NCBI RefSeq assembly: GCF_001866655.1
Contig: NZ_MLYR01000058.1
Span: forward strand, 27,465 to 91,464
Direction of reading: 5' to 3'
DNA: 64,000 nt
Source of the DNA: Bacillus sp. MUM 116
Lineage (GTDB): Bacteria > Bacillota > Bacilli > Bacillales > Cytobacillaceae
The position numbers and the translations under genes were made by a program. The notes beneath the pieces were generated by a model. That model was given only the letters and a program-made list of their open reading frames with translations, was not told where the DNA came from and made no database searches. Below, piece after piece: positions 7,306 through 15,297 of this stretch. Numbering within the stretch: the stretch's first letter is position 1; each line of letters starts with the position of its first letter.

Positions 7306-8922
7306 CTAATCCCTCCTCGGTAAGCTAACTTGTAATATTGCTCCTTCTGATGAAGAATTCATCACGACACTTCCATTTAATCGCGAAACCAAACGGGAGA
7401 CTAATGCTAAGCCAAATCCCCGGCCTTCTCCCTTCGTTGTACCGCCATCTGCAAAAATTTGATCACCCAGTTCCGGGTCAATCCCTGGTCCATTGTCACT
7501 GACTTGTAAAATCAGATGGTCCGGTTCTTCTTTGATATAGACCGAAATCAGGGCTGTTTCTTTTTCCTTTGCCAGCGTGGTTAAGGCTTCCACAGCATTT
7601 TCAATCGCATTTCCTAGAATTGTTAAGATCGTTTCCCGATGGGGGCAAATCTCCGATACTTCGGAATTTTCACTGATGGTAAGCCCAATTCCCAGTTCTT
7701 TCGCCCGGTGCATTTTTCCAATTAGAACACCGACAATGGCGGGGTCGCGCACCCTTGCAAGAAAGAAGTTAAGGACATTTTGCTGTTCATGATGAACATC
7801 TTCGATAAGGTCCGTTACCAAATCAAATTCTTTCATATGAATAAGCCCTGAAATCAGATGAAGCTTGTTCATAAATTCATGGCGCTGGCTTCTTAGTGTA
7901 TCGACGTATTGCCCGATATCGGCCAAGCGCTGGTCCAACTGATCGAGCTGCAGTTTATCACGAAAGCTTGCAACGGCCCCGATCACTTTCCCATCCATTT
8001 TCACGGGAACTCTGTTCACCACCACTAATGAATTCCCGATAATCATCGACTGGTCATAGTGGGAAGTTCCATCCTTAATGACTTCATGCAATCTAGAGCC
8101 CGGTAGGATGGATGTGATCGGTTTCCCAATGAAATCTCGTGTATGTTGTTCTAGCATACTTTTAGCTTCCTTATTGAAGGTCATGATTTTTCCGTTTGTG
8201 TCGATGGCCACGATTCCTTCACGAATCGATTCGAGAATGGCCGCTTGCTGTTGGGTGAGAAAAGCAATTTCGTAGGGTTCTAAATTAAGAATTTCTTTTT
8301 TAATATGACCTGAGAGAATCCATGCTCCAATAAGACCAACAACCAATGCGACTAAACCGATTCCGGTGATTTCGAGAATGAGGGAGGTCAGTTTTTTCCA
8401 TATATTCTCCATTAAAAAACCAACAGAAACCACGCCAATTTGATGATGCTTTTCATCATAAACAGGATATTTCCCGCGGATAGAAAGTCCGAGAGTCCCC
8501 TTTGCCATCGTAATACTCCCATGACCGGAGAGAACCTGTTTATCATCGTCACCCATCATATGCTTGCCAATCTGGGACGTGTCGGGATGGCTGTAGCGAA
8601 TTAAGTCCATATTGGAAACCACAATAAATTGTGCCCCCGATTTCTCCCGGATATTTTCGGCAATCGGCTGAATGATGGAAGATGGATTCGGACTTTTAAA
8701 GGCTTGAACCACTTCCGGCAGGCCCGCTACCGTTTTGGCTTCAGACAAAGCATTACTTCCTATCTCACCATACTCCCGGTGAACCATAATCAAGGAAAGG
8801 GTCACGATAAAAAGGACAAGGACAAAGAGGAGATTCAATAAGATTAGGAGATTCATTTTCGTTCGTAACTTCACTTGTCTTTTTTTACCCTTCAAGCTCA
8901 TCCACATCCTAGTTCGTTTCAA
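7306..8922 (-). CDS. CitS/DcuS-type sensor histidine kinase
   Basis: About 538 residues. First membrane span at about 24-47, extracytoplasmic PDC-type sensor to about 178 (with the family block YSHPDTSQIGK), second span at about 182-204, then a PAS domain (about 225-320). The Spo0B-like dimerisation box SQRHEFMNKLHLISG carries His348, and the ATPase domain has NAIENAVEAL, DNGPGID and GRGFGLAL. This architecture belongs to kinases sensing citrate or C4-dicarboxylates. The residues that would fix the ligand cannot be judged by eye. The start is uncertain: TTG 8922, ATG 8907 and later codons all lack a clear ribosome-binding site. A CodY-like box lies just upstream. Confidence 0.9.
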   Translation of the reverse strand: MKRTRMWMSLKGKKRQVKLRTKMNLLILLNLLFVLVLFIVTLSLIMVHREYGEIGSNALSEAKTVAGLPEVVQAFKSPNPSSIIQPIAENIREKSGAQFIVVSNMDLIRYSHPDTSQIGKHMMGDDDKQVLSGHGSITMAKGTLGLSIRGKYPVYDEKHHQIGVVSVGFLMENIWKKLTSLILEITGIGLVALVVGLIGAWILSGHIKKEILNLEPYEIAFLTQQQAAILESIREGIVAIDTNGKIMTFNKEAKSMLEQHTRDFIGKPITSILPGSRLHEVIKDGTSHYDQSMIIGNSLVVVNRVPVKMDGKVIGAVASFRDKLQLDQLDQRLADIGQYVDTLRSQRHEFMNKLHLISGLIHMKEFDLVTDLIEDVHHEQQNVLNFFLARVRDPAIVGVLIGKMHRAKELGIGLTISENSEVSEICPHRETILTILGNAIENAVEALTTLAKEKETALISVYIKEEPDHLILQVSDNGPGIDPELGDQIFADGGTTKGEGRGFGLALVSRLVSRLNGSVVMNSSSEGAILQVSLPRRD

Positions 8923-8929
8923 CAGAGTT

Positions 8930-8944
8930 AATTTTCAGAAAAAT
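8930..8944. promoter_or_regulatory. CodY-box-like palindrome
   Basis: AATTTTCAGAAAAAT matches the CodY consensus AATTTTCWGAAAATT at 14 of 15 positions and lies directly upstream of the kinase coding region. It suggests nutritional repression of the two-component operon. Binding is inferred from sequence only. Confidence 0.5.
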
Positions 8945-9026
8945 AAAACTATATTTATTTTAAAGTAAAAACGGAATGCCAGTCTATATCAAACTAGTAT
9001 TTTTTTGCTTGGGAACATCATTTAAA

Positions 9027-9093
9027 TTGTGTTTATTGTGTTTATTAAGAATATTGGGTAAATATTTTCGTAAAGTTTTGAATTTTCTATAAT
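9027..9093 (+). promoter_or_regulatory. ABC-operon promoter with tandem activator repeats
   Basis: A perfect tandem repeat TTGTGTTTA x2 (9027-9044) lies upstream of a consensus -10 box TATAAT (9088-9093) that has no recognisable -35. A good -10, a missing -35 and upstream direct repeats are typical of a response-regulator-activated promoter. The adjacent CitB-type regulator is the obvious candidate. Confidence 0.5.
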
Positions 9094-9099
9094 CAAATT

Positions 9100-9113
9100 T
9101 GTAAACGCTACCA
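9100..9113 (+). promoter_or_regulatory. cre site (CcpA binding)
   Basis: TGTAAACGCTACCA fits the catabolite-responsive element consensus TGWAARCGYTWNCW at every position. It starts seven bases after the -10 box, about at the predicted transcription start. That is a repressing position, so the importer should be off when preferred sugars are present. Confidence 0.75.
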
Positions 9114-9138
9114 AAAAATAAGGAAATGGGGGAATCAA

Positions 9139-9999
9139 GTGGGTGCAGTGGAGAAAAAGGTGTATCGGGCTATGACAGATTCAACTCCAACCATGATGGA
9201 GTTAAACGGTGTGACAAAAGAGTTTGTTAAGCCATCTGGAGAAGTCCATACCGTATTACGCAATATTGATTTGAAGATTCCAAAAGGAGAGTTTGTTTCC
9301 ATTGTGGGGCCAACCGGCTGTGGGAAATCGACTACCTTAAGCTTGATTGCCGGGTTTGAACCGCCATCTTCTGGTGAGGTTCTTATTTCTGGTGAAAAAT
9401 TAGAGGGAATCAACCAACGGGCCGCATGTGTTTTTCAAACTGAAAATGCCTTTCCATGGAAAACGGTTATTGACAATGTTTCACTTGGGCTGCGAATGCG
9501 GGGGATGCCCAAAGCGGATGCCTATGAGGAGGCTAGGAAATGGATTGCCCGCGTCGGACTCAAAGGGTTTGAGGGCCATTATCCTTCCCAGCTTTCCGGA
9601 GGGATGCGTAAGCGGGTTGCTCTAGCACAATGCCTTATTGTTCAACCCGAGATTCTTCTAATGGATGAATCCTTTTCGGCGCTTGATGTCCACACAAGAC
9701 ATTTAATGGAAGATGAATTGCTAAGGATTTGGGAAGAAACATCTGCTTCCGTCTTTTTTATCACTCATGATTTAGAGGAAGCCATTGCCTTAAGTGACCG
9801 GGTGATTGTTCTTACGGCAGGTCCTGGGGCAACGATTAAAGGTGATTATCGGATTGATTTGCCGAGACCGCGAAATGTAGCTGAAATCAGTTTTGATCCC
9901 GCTTTTATGAGAATCCATAAACAGATTTGGGAAGATTTGAAGGATGAGGTGATGATTAGTTATGAGAACGCAAACAAACTCCATTCCAAATCCAGTTAA
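9139..9999 (+). CDS. ABC transporter ATP-binding protein, SsuB/TauB/NrtD class
   Basis: 286 residues with every ATPase motif: Walker A GPTGCGKST at about 57, Q-loop in CVFQTENAFPW, signature LSGGMRKRVALAQ, Walker B ILLMDESFSALD and the H-loop in FFITHD. The sequence resembles ATPases that pair with NMT1/SsuA-type binding proteins for sulfonates, nitrate or pyrimidine and carboxylate-like compounds. The GTG start follows a GGGGG site. The 3' end overlaps the permease gene by 38 bases, consistent with translational coupling. The substrate cannot be fixed from sequence. CcpA control and the adjacent CitS-type kinase favour a carbon source over a sulfur source. Confidence 0.92.
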   Translation: MGAVEKKVYRAMTDSTPTMMELNGVTKEFVKPSGEVHTVLRNIDLKIPKGEFVSIVGPTGCGKSTTLSLIAGFEPPSSGEVLISGEKLEGINQRAACVFQTENAFPWKTVIDNVSLGLRMRGMPKADAYEEARKWIARVGLKGFEGHYPSQLSGGMRKRVALAQCLIVQPEILLMDESFSALDVHTRHLMEDELLRIWEETSASVFFITHDLEEAIALSDRVIVLTAGPGATIKGDYRIDLPRPRNVAEISFDPAFMRIHKQIWEDLKDEVMISYENANKLHSKSS

Positions 10000-10819
10000 T
10001 GAGGAAGTGGTTTCACGTAAAGCTGAAATGCGGAGAAAGGCATTAAAACTTCGGGCGCGAAACCTTAGCTTGCAACTGGCGCTATTTATCCTTCTTATGG
10101 GTACTTGGCAATATCTATCCAGTCGGAATATCATTGATCCTTTCTTTTTCTCGAGTCCGTTTGATATTGCACAGCATATATGGGGATGGGCGGTGAATGG
10201 AACAACGGCGGGTCCGCTTTATAAGCAATTCATCATTACCTTCGAAGAAACGATTCTTTCTTTCATATTAGGTGGGATTGCCGGTATTATTTTTGGTTAT
10301 GCATTGGGAATGAACGAACTGCTATCCGTGATTTTGGGGCCTTATATTAAGATGATTAATGCGATTCCACGGGTTGTCCTTGTACCAATCTTTATCTTAT
10401 GGTTTGGTCTTGGGATGTCCTCAAAGGTTGCATCGGGATTAGTGCTTACGTTTTTCATCGTATTCTTCAATGCTTTTCAAGGGGTTAGAGAAGTCGATCG
10501 TAATTTGGTGAACAATGCCCGATTATTAGGCGCAAGCAAACGCCAATTAGCAAGACACGTCATTATCCCATCAGCCCTAACATGGATTCTATCAAGTTTA
10601 CATTCTAGCTTTGGTTTTGCCTTAATTGGGGCTGTCGTAGGAGAGTTTATTGGTGCTACAGAGGGTCTCGGATACTTAATTGCCCAAGCACAAGGGGCAT
10701 TTGATACCACTGGAGTATTTGCAGGAATGGTCATTCTATCCATCACCGCATTGATTGCGGATTGGGGAGTTTCAAAACTGGAAAAGCGGTTTATCGCATG
10801 GCGGCATATCCGTCAATAA
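9962..10819 (+). CDS. ABC transporter permease, SsuC/TauC class
   Basis: 285 residues with about six membrane spans from residue 35 onward and the binding-protein-dependent permease signature around NARLLGASKRQLARHVIIPSA (the EAA loop that docks on the ATPase). The N-terminus is basic and cytoplasmic. The start ATG lies inside the end of the ATPase gene. It presumably works as a homodimer with the ATPase encoded upstream and the lipoprotein encoded downstream. Confidence 0.9.
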   Translation: MRTQTNSIPNPVNEEVVSRKAEMRRKALKLRARNLSLQLALFILLMGTWQYLSSRNIIDPFFFSSPFDIAQHIWGWAVNGTTAGPLYKQFIITFEETILSFILGGIAGIIFGYALGMNELLSVILGPYIKMINAIPRVVLVPIFILWFGLGMSSKVASGLVLTFFIVFFNAFQGVREVDRNLVNNARLLGASKRQLARHVIIPSALTWILSSLHSSFGFALIGAVVGEFIGATEGLGYLIAQAQGAFDTTGVFAGMVILSITALIADWGVSKLEKRFIAWRHIRQ

Positions 10820-10827
10820 ATAGGAAA

Positions 10828-10855
10828 GACGAAATGATTCTGACGAAATGATTCT
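10828..10855 (+). repeat. 14-bp tandem duplication
   Basis: GACGAAATGATTCT occurs twice in immediate succession (10828-10841 and 10842-10855), right after the permease stop codon and before the 21-bp array. Confidence 0.8.
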
Positions 10856-10878
10856 TCTTAAAGATTGCGGCTTTTCTT

Positions 10879-10955
10879 GATTCGCTGATAAAGAGGCTGA
10901 ATTCGCTGATAAAACTCTTTAATTCGCTGATAAAGGTGCTAGATTCGTAGATAAA
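10879..10955 (+). repeat. four-unit 21-bp array (TTCGCTGATAAA)
   Basis: The core (G/A)ATTCGCTGATAAA recurs at 10879, 10900, 10921 and 10942, exactly 21 bp apart. The last copy is diverged (TTCGTAGATAAA). Only the 14-bp core is conserved; the 7-bp spacers vary. It fills the gap between the permease and binding-protein genes and has no start codon or ribosome-binding site. Function unknown. Confidence 0.85.
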
Positions 10956-10994
10956 AACAGTTCTATTTTTTAAAAAAATAAGGGGGAATTACGT

Positions 10995-12053
10995 ATGGGT
11001 AAGACGATGAAAAAATTAAGCATAGGGGTTTCAGGAATGGCCATTGCAGCAATGCTTCTTTCCGGCTGTTCTCCCAAATCTTCAACAACAGCATCAAGCA
11101 CACCTAAAAACACCAACAGTACAACGGGAACACCAAAAGTTTCGATTATGGTGGGCGGTTTAGAGAAAATTATTTACCTGCCTTATATGCTTGCTGAAAA
11201 ACTGGGGTATTACAAGGATGCGGGAGTTACGGTTACACTTGTCGAGGAAAGTGCAGGCCAGGATGCAGAATTAGCCCTATTGGCAGGCCAGGTGGATGGT
11301 GCAGGCGGGTTTTATGATCATACTCTCGATTTACAGACAAAGGGGAAAAAGGTGGAAGCTGTTGTCACGATGGCCGACGTTCCTGGTGAACAGCTAATGG
11401 TAGCTAATCGCTTAAAGGATAAGGTCAAAACATTAGCGGATTTGAAAGGACTTACCATTGGTGTCACGGGGCTTGGTTCATCAACCAACATGCTTGCAAG
11501 CTTCAATGTTGTCAAAGGTGGAAATAAAGAGAGCGATTACAAGCCGCTGCCTGTAGGAGCCGGTCAAACGTTAATCGCAGCGATGCAAAATAATCGAATT
11601 GATGCTGCTGTTACAAGTGAACCGACTGCTTCCCTTCTTAAAAATAAAAATTTAGCCTACACATTTGTGGATATGAACACAAAAGAAGGCACAGAAAAAG
11701 CATTAGGGGGAAGATATGCTGCAACCAGTTTATATATGACGAATGATTATGTGAAGGCGCATCCGGATGTTGTTCAAAAATTAGCCAATGCCTATGTTCG
11801 GACCTTGAAATGGATTAGCACCCATACACCTGAGGAAATAGCTGACAAATTGCCTGAAGAGTATTATGCCGGAGATAAGGCCTTGTATATCCAAGCTCTG
11901 AAGGGCCAGCTTCCAATGTTTACGGTGGACGGAAAAATGCCGGATGGGGTGCCGGAAAATGTTCAAAAAATTCTTTCTGCCTTTAAACCTGCTGTAAAAA
12001 ATGTTGATCTCAGCCAAACGTATACGAATGATTTTGTGAATAAAGCGCAATAA
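10995..12053 (+). CDS. ABC transporter substrate-binding lipoprotein, NMT1/SsuA-like
   Basis: 352 residues: a lipoprotein signal peptide with lipobox LLSGC (Cys at about residue 25), a Ser/Thr/Asn-rich linker, then an NMT1/SsuA-type periplasmic-binding fold (VSIMVGGLEKIIYLPYMLAEKLGYYKDAG, then LKGLTIGVTGLGSSTNM, and a second lobe with AAVTSEPTA). It delivers substrate to the permease encoded upstream. The gene is separated from the permease by 175 bases of short repeats but has the same orientation and no terminator between them. The ATG follows GGGGG at eight bases. Confidence 0.9.
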   Translation: MGKTMKKLSIGVSGMAIAAMLLSGCSPKSSTTASSTPKNTNSTTGTPKVSIMVGGLEKIIYLPYMLAEKLGYYKDAGVTVTLVEESAGQDAELALLAGQVDGAGGFYDHTLDLQTKGKKVEAVVTMADVPGEQLMVANRLKDKVKTLADLKGLTIGVTGLGSSTNMLASFNVVKGGNKESDYKPLPVGAGQTLIAAMQNNRIDAAVTSEPTASLLKNKNLAYTFVDMNTKEGTEKALGGRYAATSLYMTNDYVKAHPDVVQKLANAYVRTLKWISTHTPEEIADKLPEEYYAGDKALYIQALKGQLPMFTVDGKMPDGVPENVQKILSAFKPAVKNVDLSQTYTNDFVNKAQ

Positions 12054-12063
12054 GTCATGTAAG

Positions 12064-12096
12064 CCGGGAAGCCGATATATGGTTTCCTGGTTTTTT
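12064..12096 (+). terminator. terminator after the binding-protein gene
   Basis: A stem CCGGGAA with TTTCCTGG and a loop of about 13 bases is followed by six T residues. A second hairpin, GAAGTG with CACTTC (12128-12148, then TTCTTTC), follows shortly after and resembles other GAAGTGTT-type terminators in this window. Confidence 0.7.
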
Positions 12097-12178
12097 AATG
12101 TAGAAAAATGTCTGGAAATATAACGGGGAAGTGTTGATGCGGCACTTCTTCTTTCTATATACTAAATTTGGAGAAAGG

Positions 12179-12766
12179 TTGGTTGCGGTTTTGAAAAGAA
12201 AGGGAATCATTTTAATTATTGTTTTGATGGTAGTCGCTGTTTGTTTCATAAATGCGGGAAGGTTTCTGGTTTATGATGATGTGATTCATAAATCGGATGC
12301 GATTATCGTGTTGAGCGGGGACCGTGGCGAAAGGGTTGAACGAGCGGCAGAACTTTATCATAAGGGGTACGCAAAGTATTTTGTGATTTCGGGCGGGATT
12401 GTTTATCATGATGTAACGATGGCTCAATTGATGAAGGAACATGCCATTCAACTGGGGATTCCAGAGAAGGCGATTATCATGGAGGATCGTGCGGATAGTA
12501 CATATGAAAATGCGTATTTTACGAAAAAGGTCATTAAGTCTTATCCGATTCACTCGGCCATCGTTATTTCTTCTAATTATCATATGAAAAGAGTCAAAAT
12601 GATTTTTGATCGAGAATTTAAGGATACGGGTCTGAAACTTTTTTACACAGGTGCAAAAGACCAGTATTTCAGTAAAACTCGGTGGTGGAGTAATAATAAA
12701 AGTATTATGATTACCATTACGGAATACATAAAGATGATGGGATATGCTTTGGGGAAAAATTATTAG
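12179..12766 (+). CDS. YdcF/SanA family protein (DUF218)
   Basis: About 195 residues: one N-terminal membrane span (GIILIIVLMVVAVCFI) and a DUF218 domain with the family blocks DAIIVLSGDRGERVERAAELYHKG, ISGG, EDRADSTYENAYF and VISSNYHMKR. Members are linked to cell-envelope or exopolysaccharide functions without a settled biochemical role. The TTG at 12179 is chosen because GGAG lies five bases upstream. The longer frame from GTG 12131 would start inside a terminator-like hairpin and lacks a site. Monocistronic; followed by a strong terminator. Confidence 0.8.
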   Translation: MVAVLKRKGIILIIVLMVVAVCFINAGRFLVYDDVIHKSDAIIVLSGDRGERVERAAELYHKGYAKYFVISGGIVYHDVTMAQLMKEHAIQLGIPEKAIIMEDRADSTYENAYFTKKVIKSYPIHSAIVISSNYHMKRVKMIFDREFKDTGLKLFYTGAKDQYFSKTRWWSNNKSIMITITEYIKMMGYALGKNY

Positions 12767-12788
12767 GTTCGTTATTTGAGGTGTTTTC

Positions 12789-12836
12789 AAAAACTAAGGG
12801 AAAGGTGTTAGCGCACTTTTTCCTTAGTTTTTTGGA
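12789..12836 (+). terminator. Rho-independent terminator
   Basis: A long imperfect stem (AAAACTAAGG..AAA.GTG pairing with CAC..TTTTTCCTTAGTTTT) around a short loop, ending in T-rich sequence, directly after the YdcF-family gene. Confidence 0.8.
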
Positions 12837-12886
12837 TTTTGGGATATCAACGTTGTCTTGGAACTTAGTAAATGGAAATATTGGGC

Positions 12887-12916
12887 TTGACATAGTGAAA
12901 AAAAATAATATAAAAT
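12887..12916 (+). promoter_or_regulatory. sigma-A promoter of the zinc-free L33 gene
   Basis: TTGACA (12887-12892) is followed at 16-18 bases by overlapping -10 candidates TATAAA/TAAAAT (12909-12916). The Zur box lies immediately downstream. Confidence 0.65.
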
Positions 12917-12918
12917 AC

Positions 12919-12939
12919 AAATCGTAACCATTTCGATTT
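12919..12939. promoter_or_regulatory. Zur box
   Basis: AAATCGTAA-CC-ATTTCGATTT closely matches the Bacillus Zur operator (AAATCGTAAT-N-ATTACGATTT half-sites). It covers the predicted transcription start of the L33 gene, so zinc-loaded Zur should block transcription. Confidence 0.8.
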
Positions 12940-12959
12940 AAACGAAAGGAGGAAAAGAT

Positions 12960-13109
12960 ATGCGTGTAAAAATAACTCTGCAATGTACAGAAAGAGGTGA
13001 TCGAAATTACATCACAACGAAAAACAAAAGAAATCACCCAGATAGGCTGGAATTACGGAAATATTCTCCGAGATTAAAACGATACACCATACATAGAGAA
13101 ACGAAATAG
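12960..13109 (+). CDS. rpmG: ribosomal protein bL33, zinc-independent (C-minus) paralogue
   Basis: A 49-residue bL33: [13 protein letters not shown], then [30 protein letters not shown] and HRETK. Only one Cys (residue 9) is left of the two CxxC zinc-binding pairs, so this is the zinc-free form that replaces the zinc-binding L33 when zinc is scarce. An AAGGAGG site precedes the ATG. A consensus promoter overlapped by a Zur box lies upstream, and the next gene is a COG0523 zinc GTPase with its own Zur box. The identification is firm despite the short length. Confidence 0.95.
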   Translation: MRVKITLQCTERGDRNYITTKNKRNHPDRLELRKYSPRLKRYTIHRETK

Positions 13110-13171
13110 GGATTTTCGGAATTAAGGAACATAAGCAATGTTAGGATTATTATTATATCAGTCTAAACTTT

Positions 13172-13192
13172 AAATCGTAATGATTTTGATTA
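13172..13192. promoter_or_regulatory. Zur box upstream of the COG0523 gene
   Basis: AAATCGTAAT-G-ATTTTGATTA keeps the whole left half of the Bacillus Zur operator and most of the right half, 25 bases before the next start codon. Confidence 0.75.
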
Positions 13193-13216
13193 TCGAAAAA
13201 TGGAGGAATCATTTGC

Positions 13217-14416
13217 ATGAAAGATACCAGAATTCCCGTAACCGTATTAAGCGGCTATTTAGGAGCAGGGAAGACCACCTTATTAAATCATATTCTTCAA
13301 AACCGCGCTGGGCTAAGAATTGCTGTGATCGTCAATGACATGAGCGAAATTAATGTGGATGCCGAATTGGTGAAACAAGGAGGCGGACTAAATCGGACGG
13401 AAGAAAAACTGGTGGAATTATCAAATGGATGCATTTGCTGTACATTAAGAGAAGATCTTTTAAAAGAAGTGGAGCATCTGGTCAAGAAAGGAAATATCGA
13501 CTACATTGTGATTGAATCCACCGGTATTAGTGAACCGGTACCCGTTGCGCAAACATTTTCTTACATTGATGAAGAATTGGGGATTGACCTTACAAAATAT
13601 TGCCGGCTGGATACCATGGTTACGGTGGTCGATGCCAACCGGTTTTGGCATGATTTTGCCTCAGGGGACTTACTTTTAGAAAGAAGCCAAGCTGCAGGTG
13701 AGGAGGACGAGCGCTCCGTTGCAGACCTATTGATCGACCAAATTGAATTTTGTGATGTATTGCTCCTGAATAAATGTGATTTATTAGAAGATGAGCAATT
13801 AAAACAGCTGGAGGTATTTTTAAGAAAACTTCAGCCTGGAGCAAAATTACTTCGCTCGGTTAAGGGAAATATACCGATTTCGGCGATTTTGAACACGGGA
13901 TTATTTGATTTCGAAACGGCCAGTGAATCTGCCGGATGGTTAAAAGAGTTGGAGGCACCCGAGCATACGCCGGAAACGGAAGAGTATGGGATTAGCTCCT
14001 TCGTTTATCGAAGTTCGGTCCCCTTTCATTCGGAAAGATTTAATCGATGGGTGGAAGAAATGCCTGCAGAAATCGTTAGGGCCAAGGGAATCGCATGGTG
14101 TGCAACCCGAAACGATCTTGCTTTATTGTTCTCGCAAGCAGGACCATCGGTACAATTAGAGCCTGTTTCTTATTGGGTGGCGTCTTTACCTGCTGAACAA
14201 CAGGCTCAGTATTTGGAGGAAAGTCCTGAATTAAAAGATGAGTGGGATGAGACGTTTGGTGATCGGAAAAATGAACTCGTGCTAATCGGAATTGACATGG
14301 ATAAAAACCTTGTGAAAGCCTCTTTAGATCGCTGTTTGTTAACCGAAGAGGAGATGACACAAGATTGGAATCAAATGAATGATCCATTTGTATGGACGAT
14401 TACTGCAGCGGGTTAA
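13217..14416 (+). CDS. COG0523/CobW family GTPase, zinc-starvation metallochaperone (YciC-like)
   Basis: 399 residues. N-terminal G domain: P-loop GYLGAGKTT at about 13-21, the diagnostic metal-binding CxCC motif GCICCTL at about 71-77, the ESTGISEP switch, and the NKCD guanine-binding motif. The C-terminal CobW_C domain follows. These proteins bind zinc and are thought to hand it to client enzymes under deficiency; B. subtilis YciC is the Zur-regulated example. The Zur box just upstream and the neighbouring zinc-free L33 gene support zinc as the metal. GGAGG precedes the ATG. Confidence 0.93.
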   Translation: MKDTRIPVTVLSGYLGAGKTTLLNHILQNRAGLRIAVIVNDMSEINVDAELVKQGGGLNRTEEKLVELSNGCICCTLREDLLKEVEHLVKKGNIDYIVIESTGISEPVPVAQTFSYIDEELGIDLTKYCRLDTMVTVVDANRFWHDFASGDLLLERSQAAGEEDERSVADLLIDQIEFCDVLLLNKCDLLEDEQLKQLEVFLRKLQPGAKLLRSVKGNIPISAILNTGLFDFETASESAGWLKELEAPEHTPETEEYGISSFVYRSSVPFHSERFNRWVEEMPAEIVRAKGIAWCATRNDLALLFSQAGPSVQLEPVSYWVASLPAEQQAQYLEESPELKDEWDETFGDRKNELVLIGIDMDKNLVKASLDRCLLTEEEMTQDWNQMNDPFVWTITAAG

Positions 14417-14445
14417 AGGGTCTCAGACTTAGGTTCATCTCAAAT

Positions 14446-14497
14446 AAGAGGCTGATTCAAAAGAGTTGTTTTTCAACGATCTTTTGGATCGCCTCTT
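14446..14497 (+). terminator. long hairpin after the COG0523 gene, probable terminator
   Basis: AAGAGGC..GATTCAAAAGA pairs with TCTTTTGGATC..GCCTCTT over about 18 bp with one bulge and one mismatch. The loop contains a T-run, and the 3' side is followed only by CTTAG, so termination efficiency is uncertain. Confidence 0.5.
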
Positions 14498-14704
14498 CTT
14501 AGTAGGAGTTGCAGGCTTGTGCCGAATCGTACTTACTTAAAGTAACTGCCCTCGACCTCCGGGTGGCATATTTTACTGTCCGCTTCTGCGGGTACTTAAA
14601 AGGAATGACTAGACACGTATACAGGCATAAAAGGTTATAAAAAGACAACCAAACCAAAAAAGGTTATGATAAAATCATTAAAAAATGTAATAAGGAAGAT
14701 GAAA

Positions 14705-14959
14705 ATGACCTTGACAATCGAAGTGCGTTACATCACAGCAAATAACAGAATTTCACAAAAACGTTCTTTTGTGTTAAGAGGTAAAAAACCAGAACAGGTA
14801 GCCTTCGAGTTCTGGCAGCAATTAAGAACCGAAATGCCTTATCACGCTGATTTGGAAAAGGTGATTGCAAACGGTGATCAAGATCTAACAGAAGTGGTGA
14901 AGGAATTAGAATCTCAAGAATTGAGAAAGATTGATGAAAATTGGTTTTTGCCTTTTTAA
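14705..14959 (+). CDS. hypothetical protein (84 aa)
   Basis: A small soluble protein beginning MTLTIEVRYITANNR, with a beta-strand-like N-terminus, a central EQVAFEFWQQLRTEMPYHADLEKVI segment (probably helical), and the end RKIDENWFLPF. No family is recognised. The ATG at 14705 is preferred because GGAAG lies eight bases upstream; 14699 is an alternative. The stop codon is contained in the 8-bp target duplication of the repeat element inserted immediately downstream, so that insertion abuts the 3' end of the gene without changing the protein. Confidence 0.65.
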   Translation: MTLTIEVRYITANNRISQKRSFVLRGKKPEQVAFEFWQQLRTEMPYHADLEKVIANGDQDLTEVVKELESQELRKIDENWFLPF

Positions 14960-14963
14960 TAGA

Positions 14964-15127
14964 GGCTATTTTCGCATAGATTGATGTTTTTCGTATAAGT
15001 TCATCACCCCGTATAAAAAAATGCTTCGTGGCATCTTTTCGTAAGAACATTTTGCGAAAATTGCCTAGAAACTTAAGTATTTGACCCTTATTAGGGTCCA
15101 AAAGCAACAAAGTTTACGAAAAGAGCC
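14964..15127 (+). mobile_element. MITE-like element, copy A (164 bp)
   Basis: Ends are imperfect inverted repeats, GGCTATTTTCGCA on the left and TACGAAAAGAGCC on the right. The 8-bp sequence TTAATAGA is duplicated exactly on both sides (14956-14963 and 15128-15135). No coding capacity. Internal short hairpins include GACCCT-TATT-AGGGTC. Two further copies are at 22315-22476 (inverted) and 48002-48164. Confidence 0.9.
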
Positions 15128-15297
15128 TTAATAGATGACGATTTAATCTAAAAGTATTAGCACCATTTATTAAAAGTAGGAAAAATAAATTAGAAAAATA
15201 AATTAGAAAAATAAGGAAAATGGAATGTGGTGCTTTAAAAGAGTCATAACGTAAAATAGAATAAAGCAACTAAATTCACTTGAGGAGAGGAATGCCC

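Noticed and set aside
10861..10980. CRISPR array
   Set aside because: Four 14-bp cores with 7-bp spacers are far too short for CRISPR repeats and spacers, and there are no cas genes.
9139..12053. Sulfonate (ssuABC) transporter assignment
   Set aside because: The protein class fits, but there is no monooxygenase or sulfur-metabolism gene nearby and the control sites indicate carbon regulation, so no gene symbols were given.
12131..12178. Upstream GTG start for the YdcF-family gene
   Set aside because: It lies within a GAAGTG/CACTTC terminator-like hairpin and lacks a ribosome-binding site; TTG 12179 has GGAG at five bases.
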